The translations under genes were made by a program, and so were the position numbers. From Stromatinia cepivora (lineage: Eukaryota > Ascomycota > Leotiomycetes > Helotiales > Sclerotiniaceae), in NCBI GenBank assembly GCA_014898415.1, contig RCTD01000004.1, positions 2,231,001 to 2,295,000 of the forward strand: a DNA stretch of 64,000 bases, in the 5' to 3' direction. Shown here piece by piece: positions 1 through 13,681 of the stretch (position 1 is its first letter; every line of letters begins with the position of its first letter). The notes under the pieces were generated by a model. The model ran no database searches and had not been told where the DNA came from. It saw only the letters and a program-made list of their open reading frames with translations.

Positions 1-688
1 AATATTAATATATAATAAAGATAAAGATAGTAATATCTAAAAAACAAATCAAGAATCTTTTTCTAAAAATACTTCAGATATCGAATCTATTATTCCAGAG
101 GTTTTAATTCAAGAAGCAATTTTTGTAGATTTTGAATTTGTATTAGAAGCAAAATTTAAAATTGTTTTAAATTTTGTTTATAAGTCTATTTCAATAGAAT
201 CAGAAAGTAAAGTAAATTTATAATCATTTGAGATCGAATAAGAAGATATAATAAACTTTGAAGACGAACCTTTAAAATATTTAATACGAAAACAGAAAAG
301 AGATATAAAACAAGATTTTAAAGGAGAATGGGAAAGTAAGATTATAAGAGTATTGATTGTGATATTTATATAAATTAAAATTCAAGAAAATATAGAATAT
401 ATTATAATTATAATTTCAATTATTTATAAAATAAATTTTTATATTAAAGATAAAATCGTTTCAGATTTCATGATTTTGTTGATAGATATAGATAATATAG
501 AAAATGTAGTATATTTAATCGAAAAAGTTCTAGGAATCAAAATATTAAGAATTTATAAGAAAGTAATATTGAATTAAAAATACTTTGAAAAATGAAAGGA
601 AGTTATTTAAAAGGAAATTATATTTTTGATCTAAAATGGTATTTAAAAAAAATATATATTTTTTAAAGAAAGTAATTTGGTTTTGATG

Positions 689-2131
689 AAATGAATATTT
701 ATAATTAAAATTAAGGATAATAAAGTAGAACGATTCAAAGCAAAATTAGTAATTCAAGGGTTCAATTAGATATTAAAAAAAGATTACAATGAAATATTTA
801 TATCAATAATAAAGCTAAATATATTCAAACTATTCTTAGTTATTATTGCAAAAGAAAATTTGGAATATTTATATTTCGATATCAAAAACCCCTTTATTGA
901 ATCATATTTAAAGGAAAAAATCTACTTCGAATTATTCCAAAATATTAAAGTCGAAAAGGGATATATATTACAAATCCTACAAAGTTTATATGATTTAAAG
1001 CAAACTAAAAGAGATTAGAGTTTATTATTGAAGAAAGAGTTTTTAGGTATAGGTTTTGTACAAAATTTGATAGATCTATATCTATATACATTCAAAGACT
1101 ATAATATAATATTATTAATATATATCGACAATATCGTTATTATATTGTATATATTATTATAAATCATTTGATTCGATGAAAAGCTATCGATTTGTTTTAA
1201 TATTAAGAATTTAAGGGAGATTAATAAGATCCTAAGTGTTAAAGTTATTCGCGATAGAAAAGTATATATATTAATTATAGATCAAAAAGAATATCTTGAT
1301 ATTATACTAATCAAATATAATATTATATATAAATAATATCAAGTTAAGAAACTATTAATAATGGATTATATTTATCTTTGATTAACAATTGATAATAATG
1401 AATTAATAGATGTAAACGAATATCAATAACGAATAGGAAATATAATTCATCCAATGATATATATTCGATTAAATATAGTATTCTTAATTGGAAGATTTTC
1501 ATAATTTATAATAAAACCAATAAAACATTATATTATAGCTTTGAAGAATCTAATGCGATATTTACAATCAACAATCAAATAGAAATTATAGTTCGGGCTA
1601 AAAAAAATACAATTTGATATTTGTAAAGAATATAATATATTTAACAATACAATAAAGGTATATACAGATGCAGATTGGGTTAATGATAAATATAATCGGA
1701 AAAGTGTTTCAAAGGGAGTTGTGATATTTTATAGAAGCCTTATATTATAAATTAGTAAGAAATAAGTGTTTATAGCTATCTTTAGTGCGGAATCAGAATA
1801 TATTGCGATAATAATATTCATCAAACAAGGAAAATAGATTGTATAAATATTCAAAGATTTATTTAGATCAAATTATATTGAAAAGAACAGAGATACGGTT
1901 TAGATGTTTAATAACAATTAAGGCGCTTTAACTTTAACTAAGAATCTATATTTACACGAATAATCCAAATATATAAATATCAGTTATTATTTTATTAAGG
2001 ATTTAATAAAAAAAGAGAAAATCGCTATTAGTTATATCAATATATACGATATGATTGCCGACAAAATAACAAAGTTTTGTACAAGGATTGTTTTCGAAAG
2101 GTTCAAGAAAATGTTAGGATTAGTAATTTAA
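689..2131 (+). pseudogene. copia reverse transcriptase-RNase H pseudogene
   Basis: One forward frame reads through from 689 to the stop at 2129-2131 with recognisable copia blocks: the VERFKAKLVIQGF start of the RT domain (725-763), DIKNPFIE (family D-V-K-x-A-F-L), LQSLYDLKQTKRD (family LYGLKQAPR), YIDN at 1121-1132 where active elements have Y-V-D-D, the RNase H YTDADWVNDKYNRKS block near 1660-1705, SAESEYIA near 1790, and FERFKKMLGLV at the end. In-frame stops fall where the family has Trp or Gln (for example 692-694 in K-W-V-F, and the stop after GFN), as expected from RIP. I see no frameshift. The catalytic YVDD is broken. It is not a functional gene. Confidence 0.85.
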
Positions 2132-2163
2132 AAAGATCGAATAGGATATCCTCAATAAAGGAG

Positions 2164-3053
2164 TGTTAGAAATAAGGCCATCATAGAATTAGAATTGAGA
2201 TTATATAATTATAATGATATATAGATCATATTTAGGGATAACTTTAATTCTATTCCTATTAGAATTATAGATCCTTAGTTCAATTTATATAGTCAACAAT
2301 ACTACTACTTCCTGCACCAAAAGTTAACATTAAGTTTGTTTTTCTTGATCATATTTGATTTGAAGATCGATAACAGAAAGTAAAATAAATAATTTGATTA
2401 AAAGCTAATCGATCTGAACACAGATAAGTTTATTTGTCAAATCGAAGCTTGAAATAGATATCGTTGATATAGAAATAAACAGATTGTTCTCTGGATTAAT
2501 TGAATCCCAGATTCCTTAAATTTGATATTTATTTTTCAAATATAAATACCATTCCGATTATTAAATATAGATTACAAAAAAAAGATTGTTTTGATCTTTT
2601 GTTATATTGAATAAAGATAATTAAATTGATATAAATATTAAATTATAAATAAAATAGGAATAATATTTTAAGAATAATCCTTTAAATACTTAATAATCAT
2701 TAGATAGGAAGTTGCATAGATTTAAGAGCTATCGGATTCATAATTATCATAGGATAATATAATTACAGAGTACTTTCAGAGATTGGAGAATAGATGATAC
2801 ATATGATTGATAGAGTAAAAGAATTGAATGATTTGCCCTTGATTATATAAATCAAAAGCTGTATATATAGAACAAATAAGTAATTATCTAGTCGATATAC
2901 ACCTTAATTAGATTAGATCTTTGTTTATTAAGATATCAAGATTATCTTATCAATTGATAGATTGGTAAGGGCTAGTAGATCCTTCATTCCGATTAGAAAG
3001 TATACGCTTTGATCCTTCATAAGATACAAGGGATCACAGGGCTTTCCGTAACA
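2164..3053 (+). repeat. possible 3' LTR of the copia element
   Basis: Just after the pol stop the sequence AATAAAGGAG resembles a polypurine tract, followed at 2164 by TGTTAG, a usual copia LTR start. A matching TAACA end occurs at 3049-3053, giving about 890 bp. The partner LTR lies outside the window, so identity cannot be tested here. Both ends are inferred from terminal dinucleotides only. Confidence 0.35.
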
Positions 3054-3204
3054 AATATTTTAAATTTTAAATCTTTATTTAATAATTTAATATAAGATAT
3101 TTGATTATAAATATTTAAATTAGGCTTTATTTTTTTAATATACTTTGATTACCTCAAAGGAATAGATAAATCTGGATTATAAGAAATTTCAATTCTTAAT
3201 CTTT

Positions 3205-5493
<2,289 letters not shown>

Positions 5494-6770
5494 ATGAATC
5501 CCTTTAGCCCATTCTTAGCTTCCTATAATTATCTAGTTGAACAGTGGCAAAAGATACTTGGTATCTTGAAAGGTATGGAGGAGAAAGCGGTGGGATCTCC
5601 GGAGGTTCTGAGGATGATCTGGGTTTTCAAACAGTCTTGCAATCAGTTCCAGAGCTTTCAGGTTTGTTACTTAACATTGAACCTGAAAATGAAAATAAGA
5701 CAAGACGACCATACTAATTTTCCCCAGGCCAAACTAGATTATTTTAGCGCCAAGTCTCCATCCGAAGATCTCGCTAGTCACCATCAAGAACTGCGATCTG
5801 ACTTTAACAAAATTCGAGCTTGTTTTGCAGCTCTCGTACAAAGCATTCACAACTACCACAAGTCTCAAGAAATGGCCGAATCAAGCTTTCCTAGTCCAGT
5901 CGAACCATCTCGTCGATCTGTCTCTTTTGCTGATACTCAAGATATCAAATTCAGCATAACTCAGATGAAAGGCTCTAGCATCCTCAGAAGGACTTCAAAA
6001 AAGCTCATTATCGCCTTTCCAAATCGATCGCATCAACCTATCTTAGCAAAAGCTAGAAGAGCTCACATAGTTACAAGAAAGCAAGCTGGGTTGACTTTGG
6101 TCCTCCGCATCAGTAAGGAGTACCTCAGTTTGAATGCGCGACCTGCAATCAATATGGAAGAGGAACTGCGACTTTGTGAGTACATCCCATTCTTATCTTA
6201 CCGTATCTCAACTAATCAAGTGTTCTTACCACAAAAGCTGTTTTACGCTACAAGAAAGCTGAAGAAGATGAAGCGAGAAAGCAAGCAGAGGCAGCTGAAG
6301 AGACAGCTCGAGTGGCAGCAGCTGAACAAGAAGCAGCTAAACTTCAGCAAGCAGCTAATCAACCTCCATTTGATTTTGATAACCCCGCCACCTGGAAGAA
6401 CTGCAATCGAACTATCACTGATGACGGTATGCCTGTGTCAATGTCAAGAGCTCATATCCCTGACATGGAGGAAATCCGACAAGCTCTAATTACTACTACC
6501 ACCCAGATGTTCCACATTGATAAACTTAAAGCCACAGCTTCCACCATCAAGCTCAGGGTTAAAAATCAGCTTCAACTTGAACGAGATTTCTTCAGAAAAA
6601 ATGGTTGGGAAGAAAGAGCGGATATGATCATCGTGAGGGCGTTCCAAGAGGCTTGGGTAAGTCTTCAGCCAAGCACAGAAAGTCGTCCGCAGTACCGGAG
6701 AGGGCTTTGGACTACTATTAACTAACACCTTTGGTTACTTGTATAGTCTTGTGATCTTCTGGGGTATTAG
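5494..6770 (+). CDS. unrecognised protein with charged coiled-coil middle
   Basis: Four exons fit the splice signals: 5494-5661, 5728-6175, 6238-6656 and 6747-6770. The last intron has a CTAAC branch site and leaves a tail SCDLLGY; if it is retained the frame ends at 6725. The first intron is 66 nt and stop-free, so it could be translated. The N-terminus is hydrophobic-helical (LVEQWQKILGILKGMEEK). A Glu/Lys/Ala-rich coiled coil (KKAEEDEARKQAEAAEE and onward) precedes a globular-looking C-terminal part with FDFDNPATW and LERDFFRKNGWEERADMI. I recognise no family. It is the first of several unknown, charged, probably soluble proteins in 5.5-16.4 kb. Its closeness to the RIP-damaged island suggests lineage-specific gene content (inference). 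Confidence 0.6.
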
Positions 6771-7574
6771 ATGTTGTTTTCGGGGAAATGTTTCAACTGA
6801 TATGGGACAGCTTGTGGTCTTCATCGTCTGAGGTGAGCTCCATTGCGATCGCAAGATACTTTTCATACTAATTGCTCGTTAGGGATCATCACGGTGACTT
6901 CGTCATTGCTACGCCTGGTTAAGGAAGAGAGCTTATTAGAGTTTATGGGATGGGGCCATCATGATCGTTACTTGCTATGAATTGATTGATGAATCTTTCC
7001 GCAATCTGCAGTTACAGCTGTGAAAGCTAGTTTTATACATAAATCCATACAGGAGCGGTAGAAATCAACTTTTAACAAACGTACTTCTAGAGAATCAGAA
7101 TACATTGATGGTGTGGATGTGATTGAAACTTGTTTTATCCTTAAGATGAATGCACCAACTTGTATTCGTAAATTGAAACTGACACTATTCGACAACCTTT
7201 ATTCACTTCTTCAATATTTCCCTTGTCTCCTGCATATGTCAGTAGTCTGATATGTTGCTCTCTGATTTTTGATGAGAAGAAACACTGATGTGGGTCATCG
7301 AGGAGCTCAAAACTGAGGTACCCCTCATTTGTCTTTAAATATATTTTCCCATCTACAACTCACACCGAAACGTGCCTTTGTTAATATATATATGACAAAA
7401 TCAACCTCAGCAGGCCAATTCTCTCTTTCAATCTCAAGTCCGTACTTTCCAGACTTACTATTAGGTTGGCGCAACGAGATTCATTAGGTCGGTGGGCTAT
7501 GACTAACTTCGTACCTTCAGATCTGTCCCTCCGATCAATTTCCCACACGAGCCACATAACCTGAACTTCTAATA
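6771..7574. other. intergenic, nothing recognised
   Basis: About 800 bp between two forward genes. Short reverse-strand frames occur but have no motif or splice support. The last 100 bp before 7575 presumably contain the promoter and 5' leader of the next gene. Confidence 0.4.
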
Positions 7575-8498
7575 ATGGCAAAAAAAACCTTCATGGTAGT
7601 GTTGCACTACAGCAAAGACAAACGCGGAATCATCGAGAATATTATAAATATGGAAAGGGTAGTGGCGCAGCGGGTGGTCAATCATGACTTGCATATTGGA
7701 GGGAGTGCCCGAGAGCCCAATTTACCTACTCATCGGAACTCTAAGATTGAAGAGGCGCTATCTCAAATTCGCACGGTTCTGCGCTATGCGGGTTATGAGC
7801 GATCGATCACGAGATGCCTCGTTATTGTCAGAGAAACCCTTCAATCTTTGAGAGATCCCGGTGTCACGAAGGAAGGAGTACAAAGCTTAAATGATCAGCA
7901 TCAATCTCTTGCGAAATATAATGGCGCTGCAGAAAAGGTCAAATCTATATCCACCATTGTTCATAGTCATCGCGAAGACTTCCAATCTAGAGTCTCTGAG
8001 TTGAAGGACGCAAATCAGAAACTTAGTGGTGCAAATAAATTGTTTGAGAAGGCAAATAATGAGTTGATAAGTGAAGTAGATGCAAAGGAGATTGAGCTAT
8101 CGGCACTGAAGGATGAATTGAGAAGATTGAGAGATAATGAGAGCCAACTGAAAAATGTCGAAGAGAATTTGGAGGCTTCACGCAATACCACAGACAAGGC
8201 TCTCAAGGTTTTGTCTTCGCTCAAGAAGAAAGATAGGACGTACCGGGAGAGTGTTCTCACATTGAAGGACGAACTTAAGGCATGCAAAGCAGAGAGGAAG
8301 GAGATTATCAAGGATTCGAAACGTCAAAATGAGACTTGGGAAAAGAAACACGCGGAATTGGTCATTGAGAACGAAAATTTACGGGCGAAAATTGCTGGCT
8401 TCAAAAGAAAATTAGGTGATGTGATGGAAGATATCGACAACGGTACTCCAAACAAAAAGAGGCAGGGGGCTGCATTGGTTATAGACATCAGTGACTGA
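7575..8498 (+). CDS. unrecognised 307-residue coiled-coil protein
   Basis: A single uninterrupted frame of 307 codons starting at ATG 7575 (context TAATAATGG). Residues 1-115 look globular. From about residue 120 to 280 the sequence is a long heptad-rich coiled coil (for example ELKDANQKLSGANKLFEKAN and LKDELRRLRDNESQLKNVEE), followed by a basic patch (TPNKKRQG) that could be a nuclear localisation signal. The last residues ALVIDISD combine a hydrophobic V-I-D-I core with acidic/serine flanks, the pattern of a SUMO-interacting motif; this is suggestive only. The family is not recognised. Like its neighbours it has a coiled coil plus basic C-terminal region, so a structural or scaffold role in the nucleus is possible but unproven. 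Confidence 0.7.
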   Translation: MAKKTFMVVLHYSKDKRGIIENIINMERVVAQRVVNHDLHIGGSAREPNLPTHRNSKIEEALSQIRTVLRYAGYERSITRCLVIVRETLQSLRDPGVTKEGVQSLNDQHQSLAKYNGAAEKVKSISTIVHSHREDFQSRVSELKDANQKLSGANKLFEKANNELISEVDAKEIELSALKDELRRLRDNESQLKNVEENLEASRNTTDKALKVLSSLKKKDRTYRESVLTLKDELKACKAERKEIIKDSKRQNETWEKKHAELVIENENLRAKIAGFKRKLGDVMEDIDNGTPNKKRQGAALVIDISD

Positions 8499-9863
8499 TA
8501 ATATTGTTCATTGTTATAGTCTGGGCAAAGAAATCTTTCAGAGTGGTCCTAAGGGCTTCTCTCAAGGCCCTTTCATCAAGGGTTTTGGACTGATTTACAT
8601 TAGCAGTCATTTTAGTTAAAGGGTTAGCGACACTAGCGTTGTTGTACTTCGAGGCTTTGACCTTCTGGTCAAGACATCTCAAGATTTACTTTGGTAAACC
8701 AACTTACTTTGTGGGGTATCAAGCTGAAAGAAATTCAATGGGGGGCTATCAGAGCTTCCTGACCTTGGCTTTAACAATTTTCATTCTAATTGTATGAAAT
8801 CAATCTTAAAAGTCACGTGAGATACTTGCCGTACTACAAGTTCATCCAAAGATTTGAAGTGCCAAACGTCCATTTTCGCTTTGAATCCCTGACGATTCCA
8901 ACATCCAGTATTACTAAGACTTACTTTCTTTATTTTCATCTTTGACTATCTCCAGAAAGGTCATGATATAGGAGCTAAGTGCCACTAAACTTATCATCAG
9001 CACGAAGCGACAGATTTGCCATTGATGCTCCTTCTACGAGGTCAAATTTGAAGTGACATCAATCCTTGAGGGGTGCTTAGAGAACTTTTACAGTAGTTTA
9101 GATAGTTGACAACTCCATACTTTGTAATTTTGAAGTGTACGTTCCGAGAAGGTCAGAGAGTTACGGTGCTAAAAGCAACAGTACTCGAACCTAGCATAGA
9201 ATTTGTGTGCCCCGGAGATCTTGGATTAAGGTGCTGGATATTCTGTGCTTAATATTACATCATACTACTAAGTATCTTCTAAATACACGATCCACAGTGC
9301 TCGCAAATGAAACTTGAGAAGAGATTACTGACATTTATCCACTACGGAAGCTGGAAGTTAACTTACAATATAGCTTCTCCCAGGCGAACATCAAGAAATT
9401 AAAAGTAAATCTTGTCCTTAGACCATATCAACAAGCCTGTGGTTATATTTATCCCACAGATCATTATCATGTATCATCAAGTTAAGGAAAACTACGGCTT
9501 TTTTCAAGATTCGTAGACTGCTGAACTAGTAAACTCGAGCAATTACTGTTATTTTTCTATTGGATTCTCTGTTCATACCGTAATACATATGCATTGTTTA
9601 CAATTCTTTATCTAAAGCACACAGTTGACACGTGAATTCTGAAAAGTGAATATATTCTACTGTGACGCGTTCAACCTTGTTGTTATATCAACTACTTAAA
9701 ATATTCTAATGTTCTCTCAACAACACCAGCAACAACCACAACAACGCGCTTTCCTTGACTGGTTCGCAGCACTAGTTAGGCATCCTTCGAGACCTTCAAA
9801 TTAAGCCTTTTATATTAAAGAGTTATTAAGCATAAGTTACTTGACTTCCCGAGGTCCTTTAAG
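8499..9863. other. intergenic, with a possible upstream exon
   Basis: No gene recognised in 8499-9700. An ATG at 9709 opens a Gln-rich 22-codon stretch (MFSQQHQQQPQQ...WFAAL) ending at 9774 before a GT. It could be spliced (AAG acceptor at 9861-9863) to the ATG of the next gene, giving an alternative N-terminus. Confidence 0.35.
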
Positions 9864-10820
9864 ATGAGGTCTTCGAGCCGTATCCCCGATCAGACAACAG
9901 ACCAACCCAGCAACCCTATACACAGATTATCAGAAGTAGTACCACGATTCCAATCACTTAAACTTTCCTCGGCGGCGAATCAAGCCAAAACAGAAGATCG
10001 ACGGGGCCAGCTCCTCGAGCAACTCGTTAAGCAAAAATATGCAGGAGAGGTGGCTGAGGGCAATATCAGCTTTATTCGTAATTCTTTCACCAGCTTTAAC
10101 GATAGAATCAAGGAACTTCACAAGGGTGTACCAATAGCTCCGAAGAAATGGGGCAAGGACCTCGTTATCGAGAACGATGCGGATGCTGAAATGGACGACG
10201 AAATGGAGGTCGAGGTTGATGATGATAAAGATGGTGACTACAATAGTGATGGAGGAACTTCATCCCGTCGACTTACTGCTGAAGAGGAAGAAGAAGATGA
10301 GGAACACTGGCGTCAAACAGTGACCGCTCTCCCACAGCACACGACTATCACCAATTACTATGTAGAGATGGGCTATCAGATGGCTCCTGCTCCGCCAAAG
10401 GAGGAACTTGAAGAACAGAGCCCGCAACTTCCTTTGGGTGGACACTCAGTTCAGTGCAAACCAAAAGCAAAGAAATGGGTACCGCGTATGCCGATGAATA
10501 AAAGATGCGCCACATCATTGCCAACAAATATCGAACCACGATTCAATAATGCACCACTATACAACACAGAACCATTGGGAAGTGCTGAAAACAAACTTGA
10601 GCCCAAAGCATCATCATCTTTTAGCTCATTAATGCCTCCTCCCAAACGTGCCAAAACGGCATCATCACCTCTTTCCGGACCGCGCTTTGGCCCTAAGCCA
10701 GCGCCTCGTTGTACATCTTGTGTGAAGATGAGAAAGCTGTGTGATCGCAAAAGTCCTTGTGGAAGATGCTGTGGCATGCGCGAGGTTAAGGAGTGTGTGC
10801 CATATTGGAGGGATGTATAA
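9864..10820 (+). CDS. unrecognised acidic protein with a C-terminal Zn2Cys6-like cluster
   Basis: A 318-codon frame from ATG 9864. It has an N-terminal polar region, a strongly acidic segment around residues 105-150 (DDEMEVEVDDDKDGD and EEEEEDEE), a Pro-rich middle, a basic PPPKRAK patch near 255, and at the extreme C-terminus the cysteine series CTSC, C, C, GRC, C with spacing C-x2-C-x6-C-x5-C-x2-C-x8-C. That is the spacing of fungal Zn2Cys6 binuclear clusters, but those normally sit at the N-terminus followed by a linker and dimerisation helix; here only eight residues or fewer follow. It may be a DNA- or partner-binding protein, and the acidic region could be an activation domain (inference). 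An optional first exon at 9709-9774 would add a Gln-rich start. Confidence 0.7.
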   Translation: MRSSSRIPDQTTDQPSNPIHRLSEVVPRFQSLKLSSAANQAKTEDRRGQLLEQLVKQKYAGEVAEGNISFIRNSFTSFNDRIKELHKGVPIAPKKWGKDLVIENDADAEMDDEMEVEVDDDKDGDYNSDGGTSSRRLTAEEEEEDEEHWRQTVTALPQHTTITNYYVEMGYQMAPAPPKEELEEQSPQLPLGGHSVQCKPKAKKWVPRMPMNKRCATSLPTNIEPRFNNAPLYNTEPLGSAENKLEPKASSSFSSLMPPPKRAKTASSPLSGPRFGPKPAPRCTSCVKMRKLCDRKSPCGRCCGMREVKECVPYWRDV

Positions 10821-12406
10821 ATGATACTTTGGTTGCTCCGAATTTCTGACACGGTTCGCCTGTTTATCCTTGTTCCTAATGCACTCGGCAGGTATAAGTC
10901 CGGAAGTCGTGGGAGATGAATTGGTAGGTGATATTGATGAGGAAGGTGCGGAGGAGAGTTACTGGCGGGTCAGACTTTTGGTGCATCAGCGTAATATGAT
11001 GTGAGTATTTTTGTTTACAGCTTTGCGTGGTACATGTACTGATCTCATTATTAGAAGGACTATAGTCTGCTCTACCAAGAATAATTTGCGCTACAATGGC
11101 GGACAGGGAGGGCAAGGAATGAATTTTCTGTACCTTTAGCACTTCATACAAAATGCTGAGTTTTTTTGAAAGATTCTGGCATCTATTTCCGCAGTGTCTG
11201 GATGCTTACTATGAAAGGGATATATTATACTTTGGAGGTTTGCTCTGTTTGTTGTTCCTTCTGCTTGAGAATATGAAGAAATGGATGTTTGTATAATGTT
11301 TATGGGGGATAAACTTTCCTTTGGTTGCTGATCCTGTTTTCTTTACTTTATATATTGCCTGGCCATCTGGCTTCTTTGATTGCAGCTCAATGAGTAATAC
11401 ACTATTAAAACAGATTCATATCCAGGAGCATCGTGAACACATGGAAACGGGACTCACACTAAATAGTGAAGTAAAATAAACTATAGGGAGATTTCAGACC
11501 TCTACTAGACCTGTATTTATGTTCTAGACTCTCACCAGAAGAATCATTATATGTGACAGATCTCAATTTTAATTGATTTTAGCCTACATCTCTCAGATAT
11601 CGAAAACGTATTGCAAGTCTCCGATAAAAACATTATACCATAAGCTTAAACATACTCCTTATTTGGGTAATAGAAGCAGCCGAATCAAGCTTCAAGAGCA
11701 CAAGTATGGTTGGTCTTCCATCCAGAACAAACAAACAAACAATTGAGGTTTTATCCAGTGGTGCGCAGATAGGGACTCTACATTTGCTACAGCTAATCGA
11801 CGAGGTTCAAATCCTACATTTTATCTTATTCACTCGATGCAAAGGTATTTACGGATTTTTCTGCGACAAGCAAGCACAAAAAAGAATCGGACTGTCATCT
11901 CACTACCTTCTAAATCTTTATGGAAGAATGCCATGAAGTGGAAGTCAAGGTCGACCTTACTGAGCGTTCACTAGAATCAAAAATTTGTTTGAGGTGAGAG
12001 TTTGAATTTTCAATTTTCCCTTTTCTCCCATCGTCACTTATTACTCCACATCCCACTCCCTTTCGAATTCAGTCCAAACAGTCCTCCTGAAATACGCGAG
12101 CCACAATGCACTAGTCCAGATTAAGAATGCTGTCTATTGTTCAAGCGAAAAAGGTCCAACCACAATAGAACTGAGCCCCGTCAAAAAGGCAGCTGTATTG
12201 CTGCATCGATTATTGAAGCCACAGCCCAAATAGTACTGTAGAAAAATTACAAAATCACGGGAGCGCATAAAAGCACGCTTTCAAGATTCCACCTTCGTGA
12301 TTTTAATATCATACAACAATTTATCTAAGAGTATCAAGTCAAAGTTTTGAATTTTACGGAAAAAAAGCTGTACAATCCATACAACAACATTCTGATACCC
12401 TCCACG
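10821..12406. other. intergenic, nothing convincing
   Basis: About 1.6 kb with short frames only. A GGTTCAAATCC string near 11806 matches a tRNA B box but cannot be folded into a cloverleaf. The end of the stretch should hold the promoter of the 12.4-kb gene. Confidence 0.4.
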
Positions 12407-13681
12407 ATGGTTTCCTCGTCCTTTTCTGACATGATGGAATCTCCTTACCACCCCGATCACATCTTTGGAGACGAAGATACATGGTACGATGCGCCCGCCG
12501 GCTTACCAGAGCAAGAAATCGAGGAATACTTTGATGCCCTGGAAGAACAAGATGTACTTTTTGGGTTGTCTGTGAGTAGATTCGATTTTTGAATATTTGC
12601 CTTATGAGAATCAACTTTTTTAACAGGCGCAAAGAGAAACAAATACGTCATCAACCCAGAACAAAATTATTATCCAGTCTTACCAACAATAACCCTCCAT
12701 AACGAAATCGTCGTATTCGTTACAGCAGAGAATTTTCGTAGTGATGCTGCAGAATATATCAAACTCAAGTGCTTGAGCGATCAACTTGTCGATTTACAGG
12801 AGGATCACGAACGGGGGGTCAACATGGAAGATCGCATGATTGATACGCTGATCAAAAAGCTTTCGGTCGTCAAAGAAACCCCATATGAGCTAGATAATGT
12901 CTATACCGGCTCCGATTGCAAAAGGAAGAGGGATTTGATCGTGGAAAAAATCAACGCATGTTCTAAGACAAAGGAACGCCGAGAGAGAGAGTATATTGAC
13001 GCGATTTCGATGCTTGCAAAGGAAGCAGAAGCGGTCAGAGCAAAGTGGACGAAAGAACGTAAAGAACGTGGCGCACAACTGGCCTTACAACAACAGCAGC
13101 ATGCGCAAAAGCTCGATATGCAAAGTCGTCTCGACGGCGCACTGAAGCGAGAAGCTCAACTGGAAGGTAGAATGGATGGTCTTAAAGCAGATAACTATTG
13201 GCTTGAAATTCGAATGGAGAAATTCCAGGCAGGCTACAAAAACTTGCGACGGTTGCAAAGTGGTACTTTGGGGGGATATAATGAAAGACTTGATCGTGTG
13301 ATTGAGCAGCGGGATAGACAAAGATATCGAGCACAAGATTTTAAATCCCATCTTAAGGCTCATCGTGATACGATTATACTCGAGAGACGTCATCGAGATG
13401 AGATTCGGAATACTAGCGATGCTTATTTGAGAGAGCTGCATGAAGAGAGGTCTCGGGTACGTGAGCTTGAGGTTGAGGTCAATCAGCAAGCAAGACGAAT
13501 GCAGCAGCAGGCGAGGTGGATTACTGGGCTGGAAACGCGTGGGATGCGGGGAGAAGTATTCAACAGAGATCGTGGAACTTGGGAGACCTCCCGCGCGACT
13601 CATAAGCGCGGACTCAAGGAGTCTGATGAGGTCGATAGACGTATGGAAGAGAGAGAAGTAAAGCGCAAGCGCCTCCATTAG
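12407..13681 (+). CDS. coiled-coil protein, tandem paralogue A (W-Y-D-A-P / N-P-E-x-N-x-Y-P)
   Basis: Exon 1 starts at ATG 12407 and exon 2 ends at 13681 (about 403 residues). Two splice solutions keep the frame: 12407-12571 joined to 12635 (strong GTGAGT donor, AAG acceptor), or 12407-12575 joined to 12627 (weak GTAGAT donor, strong CAG acceptor). The N-terminal 55 residues are acidic and contain DTWYDAP; right after the intron comes NKYVINPEQNYYPVLPTITL. The rest is a long Arg/Glu-rich coiled coil ending in a basic KRKRLH tail, a likely nuclear signal. Both motifs, the intron position and the overall design recur in the next gene (14552), so the two are diverged tandem duplicates. No known family recognised. 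Confidence 0.65.

Larger units (their letters stand above)
1..3053 (+). mobile_element. RIP-degraded Ty1/copia LTR retrotransposon (5' part outside window)
   Basis: The first 3 kb are very AT-rich and contain the 3' half of a copia polyprotein gene in one forward frame, followed by a purine-rich tract and a TGTTAG...TAACA block that could be the 3' LTR. The order reverse transcriptase then RNase H with no integrase after them is the Ty1/copia order. The 5' LTR, gag and integrase must lie left of base 1. No coding capacity remains. The limits are inference: the left edge is truncated by the window and the right edge rests on the LTR guess. Confidence 0.8.

Noticed and set aside
11700..11850. 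tRNA-like B box (GGTTCAAATCC) and a loosely A-box-like stretch before it
   Set aside because: Acceptor and T stems do not pair; no cloverleaf can be built.
13085..13678. 197-codon reverse frame opposite the 12.4-kb gene
   Set aside because: Mirror of an Arg/Glu-rich coiled coil, which yields long Leu/Ser antisense frames.
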